A stretch of DNA of 7,614 bases from Cryomorphaceae bacterium (GTDB lineage Bacteria; Bacteroidota; Bacteroidia; Flavobacteriales; Schleiferiaceae), in contig NYXD01000132.1 of NCBI GenBank assembly GCA_002685435.1, positions 1 to 7,614 on the forward strand, given 5' to 3'. Every line of letters begins with the position of its first letter. Position 1 is the stretch's first letter. Both the position numbers and the translations under genes were made by a program. The notes beneath the pieces are model-generated. The model worked only from the letters and a program-made list of their open reading frames with translations. It was not told the origin of the DNA and searched no databases. Below, piece after piece: positions 1 through 5,598 of this stretch.

Positions 1-1
1 A

Positions 2-931
2 TTGGCTGAAAATGCACGAACCGATTCCCAAGACGAACTGCTTTCCCTTGTTGAAAAACGGTACAAAGGCGGCCTTGAATTGCGGCAATTACTGGGCGAT
101 CAGCACATTGACTACCGCCCGGTAGGCGGATACGAACTGGATTTCAAAGGCGACTTGCACGAACGTACGGCCTCATTCAACAACTGGCTAAAGCCCCTGT
201 TTAAAAAGCCTGTTTTCTCTAATGCAACGGACCAGATTCCCCGATTTGGGTTCCAAACGAGAGCCGTCAAAGGACTCGTAAAAAACCTATTTGAAGGAAG
301 CATTGATACCGGAAAAATGATGAACGCTTTTGCGCGAAAAGCCCGCGAAGCTGGCGTGCAATTCTATACGCAAACAACCGTCCAGCACTATGAAGAGCAG
401 GTCGACGGGGTTGAAGTCAGCGTCTCCACTGCAGACGGTCCACTCCAGCTTTTATCGAAACAATTAGCCTTGTGTACAAATGCATTCACAAAAGCGCTAC
501 TACCGGAAGTGACTCTTGAACCTGGTCGCGGCATGGTTCTCGTCACAAAACCACTATCGTGGGCACCACCAGAAGGAACGTTTCACTACCACAGCGGCTA
601 TAACTATTTCCGAAATGCAGGCAACAGAATTCTAATAGGCGGAGCCCGTCACCTTGATCTTAAGGGCGAAGCCACGACACAAGAAGGCATCAACAGTCTA
701 CTAGAAAGCCAACTTAAAGAAGATCTCAAAAGCTTCATTGCACCTGAGCGTCCGCTGGAGATCGACTATGCATGGTCAGGAATCATGGCATTTGGCGAGG
801 AAAAGACACCGTTGCTATTATCCCCATCAAGCCGCGTTCATGCTGCAGTTCGGCTAGGCGGTATGGGGGTTGCTTTAGGCACGGGGCTCGGTAAAGAATT
901 AGCCCAGCGGCTTGATTCTACAGCGTCTTAA
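2..931 (+). CDS. FAD-dependent oxidoreductase, DAO family (5'-truncated by window edge)
   Basis: This is the C-terminal part of a glycine/D-amino-acid-oxidase-type flavoenzyme, which would oxidise an amine or amino acid through bound FAD in the cytosol. About 309 residues are visible. The reading frame is open to the left edge, and the TTG at position 2 is probably an internal codon, because the N-terminal GxGxxG dinucleotide-binding motif expected in this family is absent. Family-like segments, in order, are a GSIDTGKMM stretch near residue 99, ALCTNAFTKALLPE near 156-169 followed by PGRGMVLVTKP, YNYFRNAGNRILIGG near 200-214, YAWSGIMAF near 256-264, and a C-terminal LGGMGVALGTGLGKELA near 285-301 that resembles the FAD-contacting end of DAO proteins. 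The substrate cannot be inferred. The last 14 bases overlap the end of the convergent peptidase gene. Family assignment is fairly sure; the specific enzyme is not. Confidence 0.85.
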   Translation: MAENARTDSQDELLSLVEKRYKGGLELRQLLGDQHIDYRPVGGYELDFKGDLHERTASFNNWLKPLFKKPVFSNATDQIPRFGFQTRAVKGLVKNLFEGSIDTGKMMNAFARKAREAGVQFYTQTTVQHYEEQVDGVEVSVSTADGPLQLLSKQLALCTNAFTKALLPEVTLEPGRGMVLVTKPLSWAPPEGTFHYHSGYNYFRNAGNRILIGGARHLDLKGEATTQEGINSLLESQLKEDLKSFIAPERPLEIDYAWSGIMAFGEEKTPLLLSPSSRVHAAVRLGGMGVALGTGLGKELAQRLDSTAS

Positions 932-1940
932 GAAAGTCAATAATCCCGTTGAAGTACGTTTCTGCGTCATCGTACATCGTCATGTGTCCTCCCTCTGAGC
1001 AATACAAAAAGGTTCCGTTTTGGACTGAATCTGCAATGGCGCGCATAGCTTCTGGATCCATAGTGTCGTACTGCGCACCTATACTGAGCGTAGGCACTTC
1101 TATACGATGTAGATCGGCTGTTCTGTCCCAATTTTTAAGGGTCGCATCGCCAACCATACCAAACTCGCTAGGACCTTGAAGCTTTAAATACAAGGGATAA
1201 TTCAACTTTGAAAAGCTTCTGTTTACTGGCTCTGGCCATTCTGCTAACGGGCGACGTAAAACATGCTCCGGATAGTAGTGCTCTTCGATCAGTCCTAAGT
1301 AACGTGGGTTGGTGTAATCTCCCGCCGCCTCGAAGGCCTGAAGTTCTTCTAGCACCTCTGCAGGCAGTTGCGGCCCTAGGACCTCTTGGGCATATTTCAT
1401 GTATTCTGGAGCAGAGGCAACCATGTTTGAAATCACGAGGCCCTTCAGATTTTGCTGGTATTTCAACGCATATTCCATTCCTAAAATACCACCCCAGGAA
1501 TGACCCAACAACACAAAGTTTGATGCGTCCAACCCCAAAGCTAGACGAACCTGCTCAACCTCATCAACGAACCGGTCAAGTTCCCAAAGTCGCTCGTCTT
1601 CAGGATTATCGCTATTACCCGACCCTAACTGATCATAGTAATAATACTCAACCTCAGCGTTTGGAAAATAACTGTCAGCAGATTCAAAATATTCGTGTGT
1701 GGCGCCTGGCCCGCCATGTAGTAACAACACCTTTAAATCAGGATTATTCCCTACCCTTTTCGTCCACACATTAAAGGTGCCTAATTCCGTTTCAACGGGG
1801 ATCACCTTCACACCGCCGGTCCATTGATCGTCGCGCTGGGAATAGTCTAAATAGGTATCGGTGATGGATAGTTCAACCGTTTCGGTGGTTGTGCAAGCGA
1901 CAAAAGCAGTAAGTGTAAGGAGGTATAGCAGATTCTTCAT
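918..1940 (-). CDS. Probable lipoprotein, proline iminopeptidase (S33) family alpha/beta hydrolase
   Basis: This is a serine hydrolase of the prolyl-aminopeptidase / tricorn-factor-F1 type, expected to release N-terminal residues from short peptides. Counting from the ATG at 1940 (340 residues), HGGPG at 75-79 forms the oxyanion-hole region. GHSWGG carries the nucleophile Ser148, GAQYD supplies Asp292 and GGHM supplies His319, so the triad is complete. The N-terminus is MKNLLYLLTLTAFVAC, a short lipoprotein signal with Cys16 as the likely lipidated residue. The lipobox is slightly atypical, with Phe at -3. I prefer the start at 1940, or the ATG two codons upstream at 1946. The frame also reaches an ATG at 2015, but that would put a non-signal extension ahead of the signal peptide and would cover a promoter-like element. 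The protein probably acts in the periplasm or at a membrane surface; no acidic surface-export signal follows the Cys. Substrate preference is unknown. Confidence 0.88.
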   Translation of the reverse strand: MKNLLYLLTLTAFVACTTTETVELSITDTYLDYSQRDDQWTGGVKVIPVETELGTFNVWTKRVGNNPDLKVLLLHGGPGATHEYFESADSYFPNAEVEYYYYDQLGSGNSDNPEDERLWELDRFVDEVEQVRLALGLDASNFVLLGHSWGGILGMEYALKYQQNLKGLVISNMVASAPEYMKYAQEVLGPQLPAEVLEELQAFEAAGDYTNPRYLGLIEEHYYPEHVLRRPLAEWPEPVNRSFSKLNYPLYLKLQGPSEFGMVGDATLKNWDRTADLHRIEVPTLSIGAQYDTMDPEAMRAIADSVQNGTFLYCSEGGHMTMYDDAETYFNGIIDFLKTL

Positions 1941-1982
1941 AACCATGGTTTTATTATTGACGCTGAAGTCTAACAGCGCTCT

Positions 1983-2015
1983 TAAAGCTACCAACTTTCT
2001 GATAATCAATCGCAA
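1983..2015 (-). promoter_or_regulatory. Candidate Bacteroidota-type promoter for the S33 hydrolase
   Basis: On the minus strand a TTG (2013-2015) is followed after 22 bases by TAGCTTTA (1983-1990). The latter differs from the flavobacterial -7 consensus TAnnTTTG only in its last base, and the spacing falls in the range I recall for that group. Transcription would start near 1977, giving a leader of about 30 bases before the ATGs at 1946 and 1940. This is pattern matching only, but it agrees with the signal-peptide argument for the downstream start. Confidence 0.35.
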
Positions 2016-2052
2016 GAACGCACCGCGAATTAATCTTTACTACCCTAAGGTG

Positions 2053-2703
2053 TTAAAACCTTACCCCCATTTGAAGTACATTCCTGTACATATTTGTAGT
2101 GTAAAGATCCCGTTGATAGAAATAGCCAAACTGGAGTTTTATTCCCCCTATTTTATTGCTTGTCCCTATTCCTAATCGTAACGATTGATTTGACTCAGTG
2201 AATGAACCGTTTAACAGCTCCGCCTGAAAAGTAGGATCCCATTTGAAGTTTTTTATGGGCAAATCATATTCTCCACGTAGGCGAGATACAAGCTCATTTG
2301 AACCTGATCCAGATATGATCCAGCGTTGCTGAATAGCATATCTAAAATGGAGTTCACCTAACGGAAGTTGTATGTGTCGCTGCGCGTTAATTTGTGTTCT
2401 AAAGCGCTGAAAAGTTCCTTGATTGCCCCCTTGATTATCGAAAATAAAATAGTGACGAAGCTCTAGCCCTAAGTCCCATTTTTTACTCAGTTCTTTTTCA
2501 AGTTCTATATTAGTCAACCACTGATCGTGATCTTCAATACTATACTTAGCACGGTATTGGCCGCTCGTAGTGAGCGACACTTGTTTAGACAGCTTTGTCT
2601 TGTAACCTACTTTTGCCCAAACATGATTGGCGACAGAACTGTCCGTTTGCCCAAAAGCTAAAGCAGAGACAAACAAGCCTAATGCGAGTAGTTTATTTCT
2701 CAT
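2053..2703 (-). CDS. DUF2490 family outer-membrane beta-barrel protein
   Basis: The 216-residue product has a classic signal peptide. A basic start (MRNK) leads into a hydrophobic run, and cleavage is likely after the AFG/Q region near residues 17-19. The remainder alternates polar and aromatic/hydrophobic residues in strand-length blocks and ends in Phe (GVRF), which is the usual C-terminal signature for insertion into the outer membrane. The spacing of Trp, Arg and Glu-rich strands (for example a WLTNIELEKEL stretch near 62-72 and LRHYFIFD near 82-89) resembles DUF2490 proteins of Bacteroidota, whose function is not established. The start ATG lies inside the end of the upstream DUF4956 gene (11-bp overlap), so the two are almost certainly co-transcribed and translationally coupled. 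No nearby hairpin terminator is visible after the stop codon. Outer-membrane barrel is a confident call; the family name is probable. Confidence 0.8.
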   Translation of the reverse strand: MRNKLLALGLFVSALAFGQTDSSVANHVWAKVGYKTKLSKQVSLTTSGQYRAKYSIEDHDQWLTNIELEKELSKKWDLGLELRHYFIFDNQGGNQGTFQRFRTQINAQRHIQLPLGELHFRYAIQQRWIISGSGSNELVSRLRGEYDLPIKNFKWDPTFQAELLNGSFTESNQSLRLGIGTSNKIGGIKLQFGYFYQRDLYTTNMYRNVLQMGVRF

Positions 2704-3289
2704 AATACACTTGTATTTGAGCGGTTCCTAGCGCATAATCCACTTTAGATATATTTATTTCTTGAACATCAATATTCATCTTACTTGCAAGGATTTCAAC
2801 CTTCTCTTCTAGCAAACCGTTTTCTAAGTCTGCTACAGGGAATGTAACGTTGATTTTCTGCCTAAGAGGCTCCACAGCCTCTTCAACCAACAAGAAGCGC
2901 TCTAGTAAATAAATGAACCCTAGCACTAACCCGTTCACCACAACAAGCTCTAACCAGCCCTGTGAACCCGACGTCAATGCATTTATAACAGCTATGCCTA
3001 TTGATGCAAACAAATACGTCATCTCCTGTGGCTTTAGAGCCTCCGTGCGGTAGCGAACGATGCCGAAAACAGCGAACATTCCAATGGCCATGCCAATCTG
3101 CATGTCAAAAGTCCTCAATGCATGTGCTAAAAAGAAAACAACCACAGAAATGATGAAGAAGCTGTAAACAATTTTGCGTGATTCGTAACTGTGCTTGCTT
3201 ACTATCCGCATCTGAACAATATTGAAAATCAATATTAAAGCAAACCGAGTGAGCAATTCAAGCAAGGCGTTTTCTGAGAATGCAGTCAT
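2693..3289 (-). CDS. DUF4956 family inner-membrane protein
   Basis: The 198-residue protein has about four to five membrane segments (roughly 10-28, 41-57, 64-78, 92-106 and 113-131). A soluble C-terminal domain of about 60 residues (about 140-198) follows. The best family mark is the block GMFAVFGIVRYRTEA followed by KPQEMTYLF at about 70-94, a conserved stretch of DUF4956 proteins. Its biochemical role is not known to me. In other genomes DUF4956 genes often lie beside polyphosphate-polymerase-like (VTC domain) or CotH-type genes; neither is present here within the visible flank. It is the first gene of a two-gene unit with the DUF2490 barrel, suggesting an inner-membrane protein paired with an outer-membrane partner. 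The ATG at 3289 fits the membrane topology and there is no better upstream start. Confidence 0.83.
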   Translation of the reverse strand: MTAFSENALLELLTRFALILIFNIVQMRIVSKHSYESRKIVYSFFIISVVVFFLAHALRTFDMQIGMAIGMFAVFGIVRYRTEALKPQEMTYLFASIGIAVINALTSGSQGWLELVVVNGLVLGFIYLLERFLLVEEAVEPLRQKINVTFPVADLENGLLEEKVEILASKMNIDVQEINISKVDYALGTAQIQVYYEK

Positions 3290-3310
3290 GAGATTTTTTT
3301 TGATCTAAGG

Positions 3311-3341
3311 CGAAGATAAACGAAAGCATCAACATCGCAGA
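3311..3341 (-). promoter_or_regulatory. Weak candidate promoter for the DUF4956-DUF2490 unit
   Basis: On the minus strand TATCTTCG (3311-3318) is one base from the TAnnTTTG -7 consensus. TCTG (3338-3341) stands 19 bases upstream, one base from the TTTG -33 element. A start near 3305 would give a leader of about 15 bases. The match is imperfect and could be chance in an AT-rich 86-base divergent region. Confidence 0.25.
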
Positions 3342-3353
3342 TTTCGCCGTATT

Positions 3354-3374
3354 TTTACACAATAATTTACACAA
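3354..3374 (+). repeat. Tandem 9-bp direct repeat just upstream of the small membrane protein gene
   Basis: TTTACACAA occurs at 3354-3362 and again at 3366-3374, separated by TAA, which gives a 12-base period. The second copy ends one base before the ATG at 3376. A TATTTTTA sequence at 3350-3357, resembling a -7 element with one mismatch, overlaps the first copy, but I see no TTG-type -33 element at the right distance. The repeat could be an operator or simply an AT-rich leader. No Shine-Dalgarno sequence is present here. Confidence 0.6.
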
Positions 3375-3375
3375 A

Positions 3376-3513
3376 ATGACAACACCGTTTCTTTACATTG
3401 GCCCTGGTTTAGGCGTTGGCGCTGGTATCCTTATTGTCTTGGTTCTCGTGTTAATTGTAGCTGCATTTGGCTACCGTATTTGGTATACGATTAAAAAGGC
3501 CCGCAAGAAGTAA
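3376..3513 (+). CDS. Small single-pass membrane protein (45 aa), unrecognised
   Basis: I do not recognise a family. The ATG at 3376 opens a 45-codon frame ending in TAA at 3511-3513, and the ATG of the sulfotransferase gene follows at 3514 with no gap. The protein has a short N-terminus (MTTPFLYI), then glycines at every second position from 9 to 17. A strongly hydrophobic helix follows (about 12-33, rich in Val, Leu and Ile), and the tail RIWYTIKKARKK carries six basic residues. By the positive-inside rule the tail is cytosolic and the N-terminus faces the periplasm. The coherent membrane-protein composition, the exact junction with the next gene and the position right after the divergent promoter region argue that it is real. 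It may be a membrane partner or stabiliser of the sulfotransferase; that is inference. A chance frame remains possible. Confidence 0.68.
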   Translation: MTTPFLYIGPGLGVGAGILIVLVLVLIVAAFGYRIWYTIKKARKK

Positions 3514-4878
3514 ATGTGGACGGTCCTTTTCATAGCCTTCCCCACGCTTTCAGGAATACTACTGAGCATCGGGGTATTGCGTATGAAGAAGCCGTTTTTC
3601 AAACTTGCCCTCCACAGTGTAGCACTGCTTGATGTACTCATTTCTGAGCAAGACGACGATGAAAAGTTTGAGGCAGTCAATGCCCAAACCGCAAAGACCC
3701 TCAAATCGCTGCTGCTGAATCTCGCGCTCTTATCTGCGCTCATCGCGTTTACCTTTTACACCTATTACTACCTACCCGGTCACTTCTGGGCGGACGTATT
3801 GCCCGACCGGCAAAAACTTTTGGCCTTCGGTGTAGGTACACTGCTCCCCTTCTTATATCCCAAAAAGAAAAGAAGCGCCTACAGCCCTATGGCTCAACTG
3901 TTCCACCGCCTCATTCTTAACCACTACCACCTAGGAAGGGCATTGCTGAAAAGACAACTCAAAGGCATCGAACATCCCGTTCAAACAGACCATACCTCTG
4001 CCGTTTTAATTACTGGTTTAGCGCGAGCAGGAACGACCGCGCTCACACGTGCACTTACGGATCATGGCCCGTTCGCCTCTTTAGACTACAGCAATATGCC
4101 GGTTCTGCTCGCGCCCAGACTGTGGAGTAAATTCTATAAACCGAAGAAAAAGGAAGAAAAAGAGCGTGCACACGGCGATGGGATTAAAGTCGGGCTTGCC
4201 AGTGTCGAAGCACTGGAGGAGTACTTCTTTAAGGTGGCCACTAACGACCGGTTCATCTCTACTGCCCAGCTTCATTTACACGAGATCAGCGCGGAAGAAA
4301 ACGACCTTTACCGCCGCTACACGAAAAGTCTTTGTGACAACGGTCAAATCTATCTCGCTAAAAACAACAATGCCATTTTGCGTCTGAAATCGATCCTGCC
4401 ACAGAATTCAGATATGAAGGTTTTTATATTAGTTCGAGAGCCTCTTCAGCATGCTTTTAGTTTGATGAAGCAGCATCAGAAATTTGAAAAAGAACAGACG
4501 GAAGATCCCTTCATTTTAGAGTATATGAATTGGTTGGGACACCACGAGTTCGGACTGGGCCAATTGCCTTTTCATCTATCCGAAGCGGCCCCACAAGAAA
4601 CCGACCGCGCACAACTCAACTACTGGCTCGAACGTTGGGTCGACTATTACAATTATGCGAAAACCCTCAGTAACATTCAGTTCATCGCCTACGAAGATTT
4701 CGTTGCCCAGCCAAAGAAGGTGCTTGAGCGCATAAGTACGGAAACGGGCATCGCATTGAAGACCGAAGACATAGCGCTTTTCCCAAAAGCGCCTGTCGAT
4801 GTGCCGGAGCATGATGCGGGACTCGCCGCGCACGCACTGGACATTTATCGCGAAGTTGTGCCGTCACTCTCGGTATAA
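3514..4878 (+). CDS. Membrane-anchored sulfotransferase family protein
   Basis: The product should transfer sulfate from PAPS to a hydroxyl or amino group of an acceptor, probably a glycan or lipid. Of 454 residues, about 160-450 form the sulfotransferase domain. The 5'-phosphosulfate-binding loop GLARAGTT lies at 168-175. DYSNMPVLLAP follows at 191-201, then a conserved-looking ERAHGDGI at 217-224. The 3'-phosphate-binding segment VFILVREP is at 303-310 with Ser316 after it. The N-terminal 120 residues add hydrophobic segments at about 2-22, 65-86 and a shorter one at 102-116, ending in KKKR. With basic residues at 23-30 and 117-120 on the inside, the catalytic domain is cytosolic, where PAPS is available. 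An alternative start at Met24 would remove the first segment, but the ATG at 3514 directly abuts the previous stop codon and fits tight coupling. No capsule or polysaccharide gene is visible alongside, so the acceptor is unknown. Confidence 0.85.
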   Translation: MWTVLFIAFPTLSGILLSIGVLRMKKPFFKLALHSVALLDVLISEQDDDEKFEAVNAQTAKTLKSLLLNLALLSALIAFTFYTYYYLPGHFWADVLPDRQKLLAFGVGTLLPFLYPKKKRSAYSPMAQLFHRLILNHYHLGRALLKRQLKGIEHPVQTDHTSAVLITGLARAGTTALTRALTDHGPFASLDYSNMPVLLAPRLWSKFYKPKKKEEKERAHGDGIKVGLASVEALEEYFFKVATNDRFISTAQLHLHEISAEENDLYRRYTKSLCDNGQIYLAKNNNAILRLKSILPQNSDMKVFILVREPLQHAFSLMKQHQKFEKEQTEDPFILEYMNWLGHHEFGLGQLPFHLSEAAPQETDRAQLNYWLERWVDYYNYAKTLSNIQFIAYEDFVAQPKKVLERISTETGIALKTEDIALFPKAPVDVPEHDAGLAAHALDIYREVVPSLSV

Positions 4879-4923
4879 AATCGATAGGTTTTGCTACATT
4901 CAATCTGCTAATATTGCATTATC

Positions 4924-5562
4924 ATGGATATCCATTCTACCTTAAAAACCGTTGTCCCTGAACTCTCCTCAGAGTTGCGTCAGCACCTAATGACTATAGG
5001 TGAATTAGAGCATTATGAAAAGGATGAATTAATTCTAGACTATGGTATCCAAGCCTGTTTCTTGCCTATAATTCTTGAAGGAAACGCACGTGTCATGCGC
5101 GGAGATATAGACGATCCCTCGAAAGAATTGCTCTTGTATTTATTAACTCCCGGTGAGATTTGTCCGTGTGCCGCTTTTTCCACCTTGCCAAAGGGGGAAA
5201 TGCCCATCACCGTGGAAGCAGAAACGCCTACTGTGATACTAAACGTGCCTATTGGAGAATTAAATACGATGGCTACAAATTATCCGGAATGGCGCATGTA
5301 TGAATTAGCCAATTTCCGCAAGCGCTTTGAAGAGCTGCTAAATTTAGTTGACAATGCTATTTTTAAGCAATTGGGCGCTCGTTTACGTGCCTACATAGAA
5401 ATGCGCTGTCGTGTCAGCGGACATAAAGGAGTGGCGCTCTCAAAGGTCAAAATGGCATCTGAACTGGGCACCTCAAGAGAGGTGGTTAGCAGGCTGCTAA
5501 AGTCGCTTGAAAATGAAGGTGTCATCACACAAGACAAGGACGGGGTGCACCTCGTACATTAA
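4924..5562 (+). CDS. Crp/Fnr family transcriptional regulator
   Basis: The 212-residue protein has the usual two-domain plan. A cyclic-nucleotide-binding-like beta-roll lies at about 15-115 (ILEGNARVMRGD near 50-61, LLTPGEICP near 73-81), a dimerisation helix at about 118-150, and a winged helix-turn-helix at about 170-205 with recognition helix SREVVSRLLKSLE. Cysteines lie at 45, 80, 82 and 162. The Cys-Pro-Cys at 80-82 sits where cAMP-binding members carry the phosphate-binding cassette, and the cassette arginine pattern is not evident, so cAMP binding looks unlikely. No FNR-type N-terminal cysteine cluster is present. The gene is on the same strand as the sulfotransferase, 45 bases downstream, and could be read through or use its own promoter (a TAATATTG at 4909-4916 has a TTTG only 15 bases upstream, shorter than usual). 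The ligand and targets are unknown; redox or thiol sensing is speculative. Confidence 0.88.
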   Translation: MDIHSTLKTVVPELSSELRQHLMTIGELEHYEKDELILDYGIQACFLPIILEGNARVMRGDIDDPSKELLLYLLTPGEICPCAAFSTLPKGEMPITVEAETPTVILNVPIGELNTMATNYPEWRMYELANFRKRFEELLNLVDNAIFKQLGARLRAYIEMRCRVSGHKGVALSKVKMASELGTSREVVSRLLKSLENEGVITQDKDGVHLVH

Positions 5563-5571
5563 TCAAACGAT

Positions 5572-5594
5572 CCCGACGATGCCGGGCTTTTTTT
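5572..5594 (+). terminator. Putative intrinsic terminator after the Crp/Fnr gene
   Basis: CCCG at 5572-5575 pairs with CGGG at 5583-5586 around a 7-base loop, and a run of seven T follows at 5588-5594. The stem is short but GC-only. It sits in the 36-base gap between the convergent Crp/Fnr and GH13 genes, so it serves the plus strand. On the minus strand the hairpin is followed only by a weak T-rich stretch. Confidence 0.6.
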
Positions 5595-5598
5595 GACT

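Noticed and set aside
2..4. TTG at position 2 as the start of the oxidoreductase
   Set aside because: A start here would leave the enzyme without its N-terminal FAD-binding GxGxxG motif; truncation by the window edge is the simpler explanation.
1208..1774. Plus-strand open frame of 188 codons opposite the peptidase gene
   Set aside because: It lies antisense to a gene with a complete catalytic triad, and its translation has low-complexity, Pro/Gln-rich composition with no recognisable domain, so it is a shadow frame.
4877..4892. AAAATC-GATA-GGTTTT hairpin after the sulfotransferase as a terminator
   Set aside because: The 6-bp stem is almost all A-T plus one wobble pair, it begins inside the stop codon, and no T-tract follows beyond the stem itself.
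4890..4916. TTTG / TAATATTG pair as a promoter for the Crp/Fnr gene
   Set aside because: The spacing is 15 bases, shorter than the 17-23 expected, and the implied transcript would be nearly leaderless. It is mentioned in the gene entry but not called as a feature.
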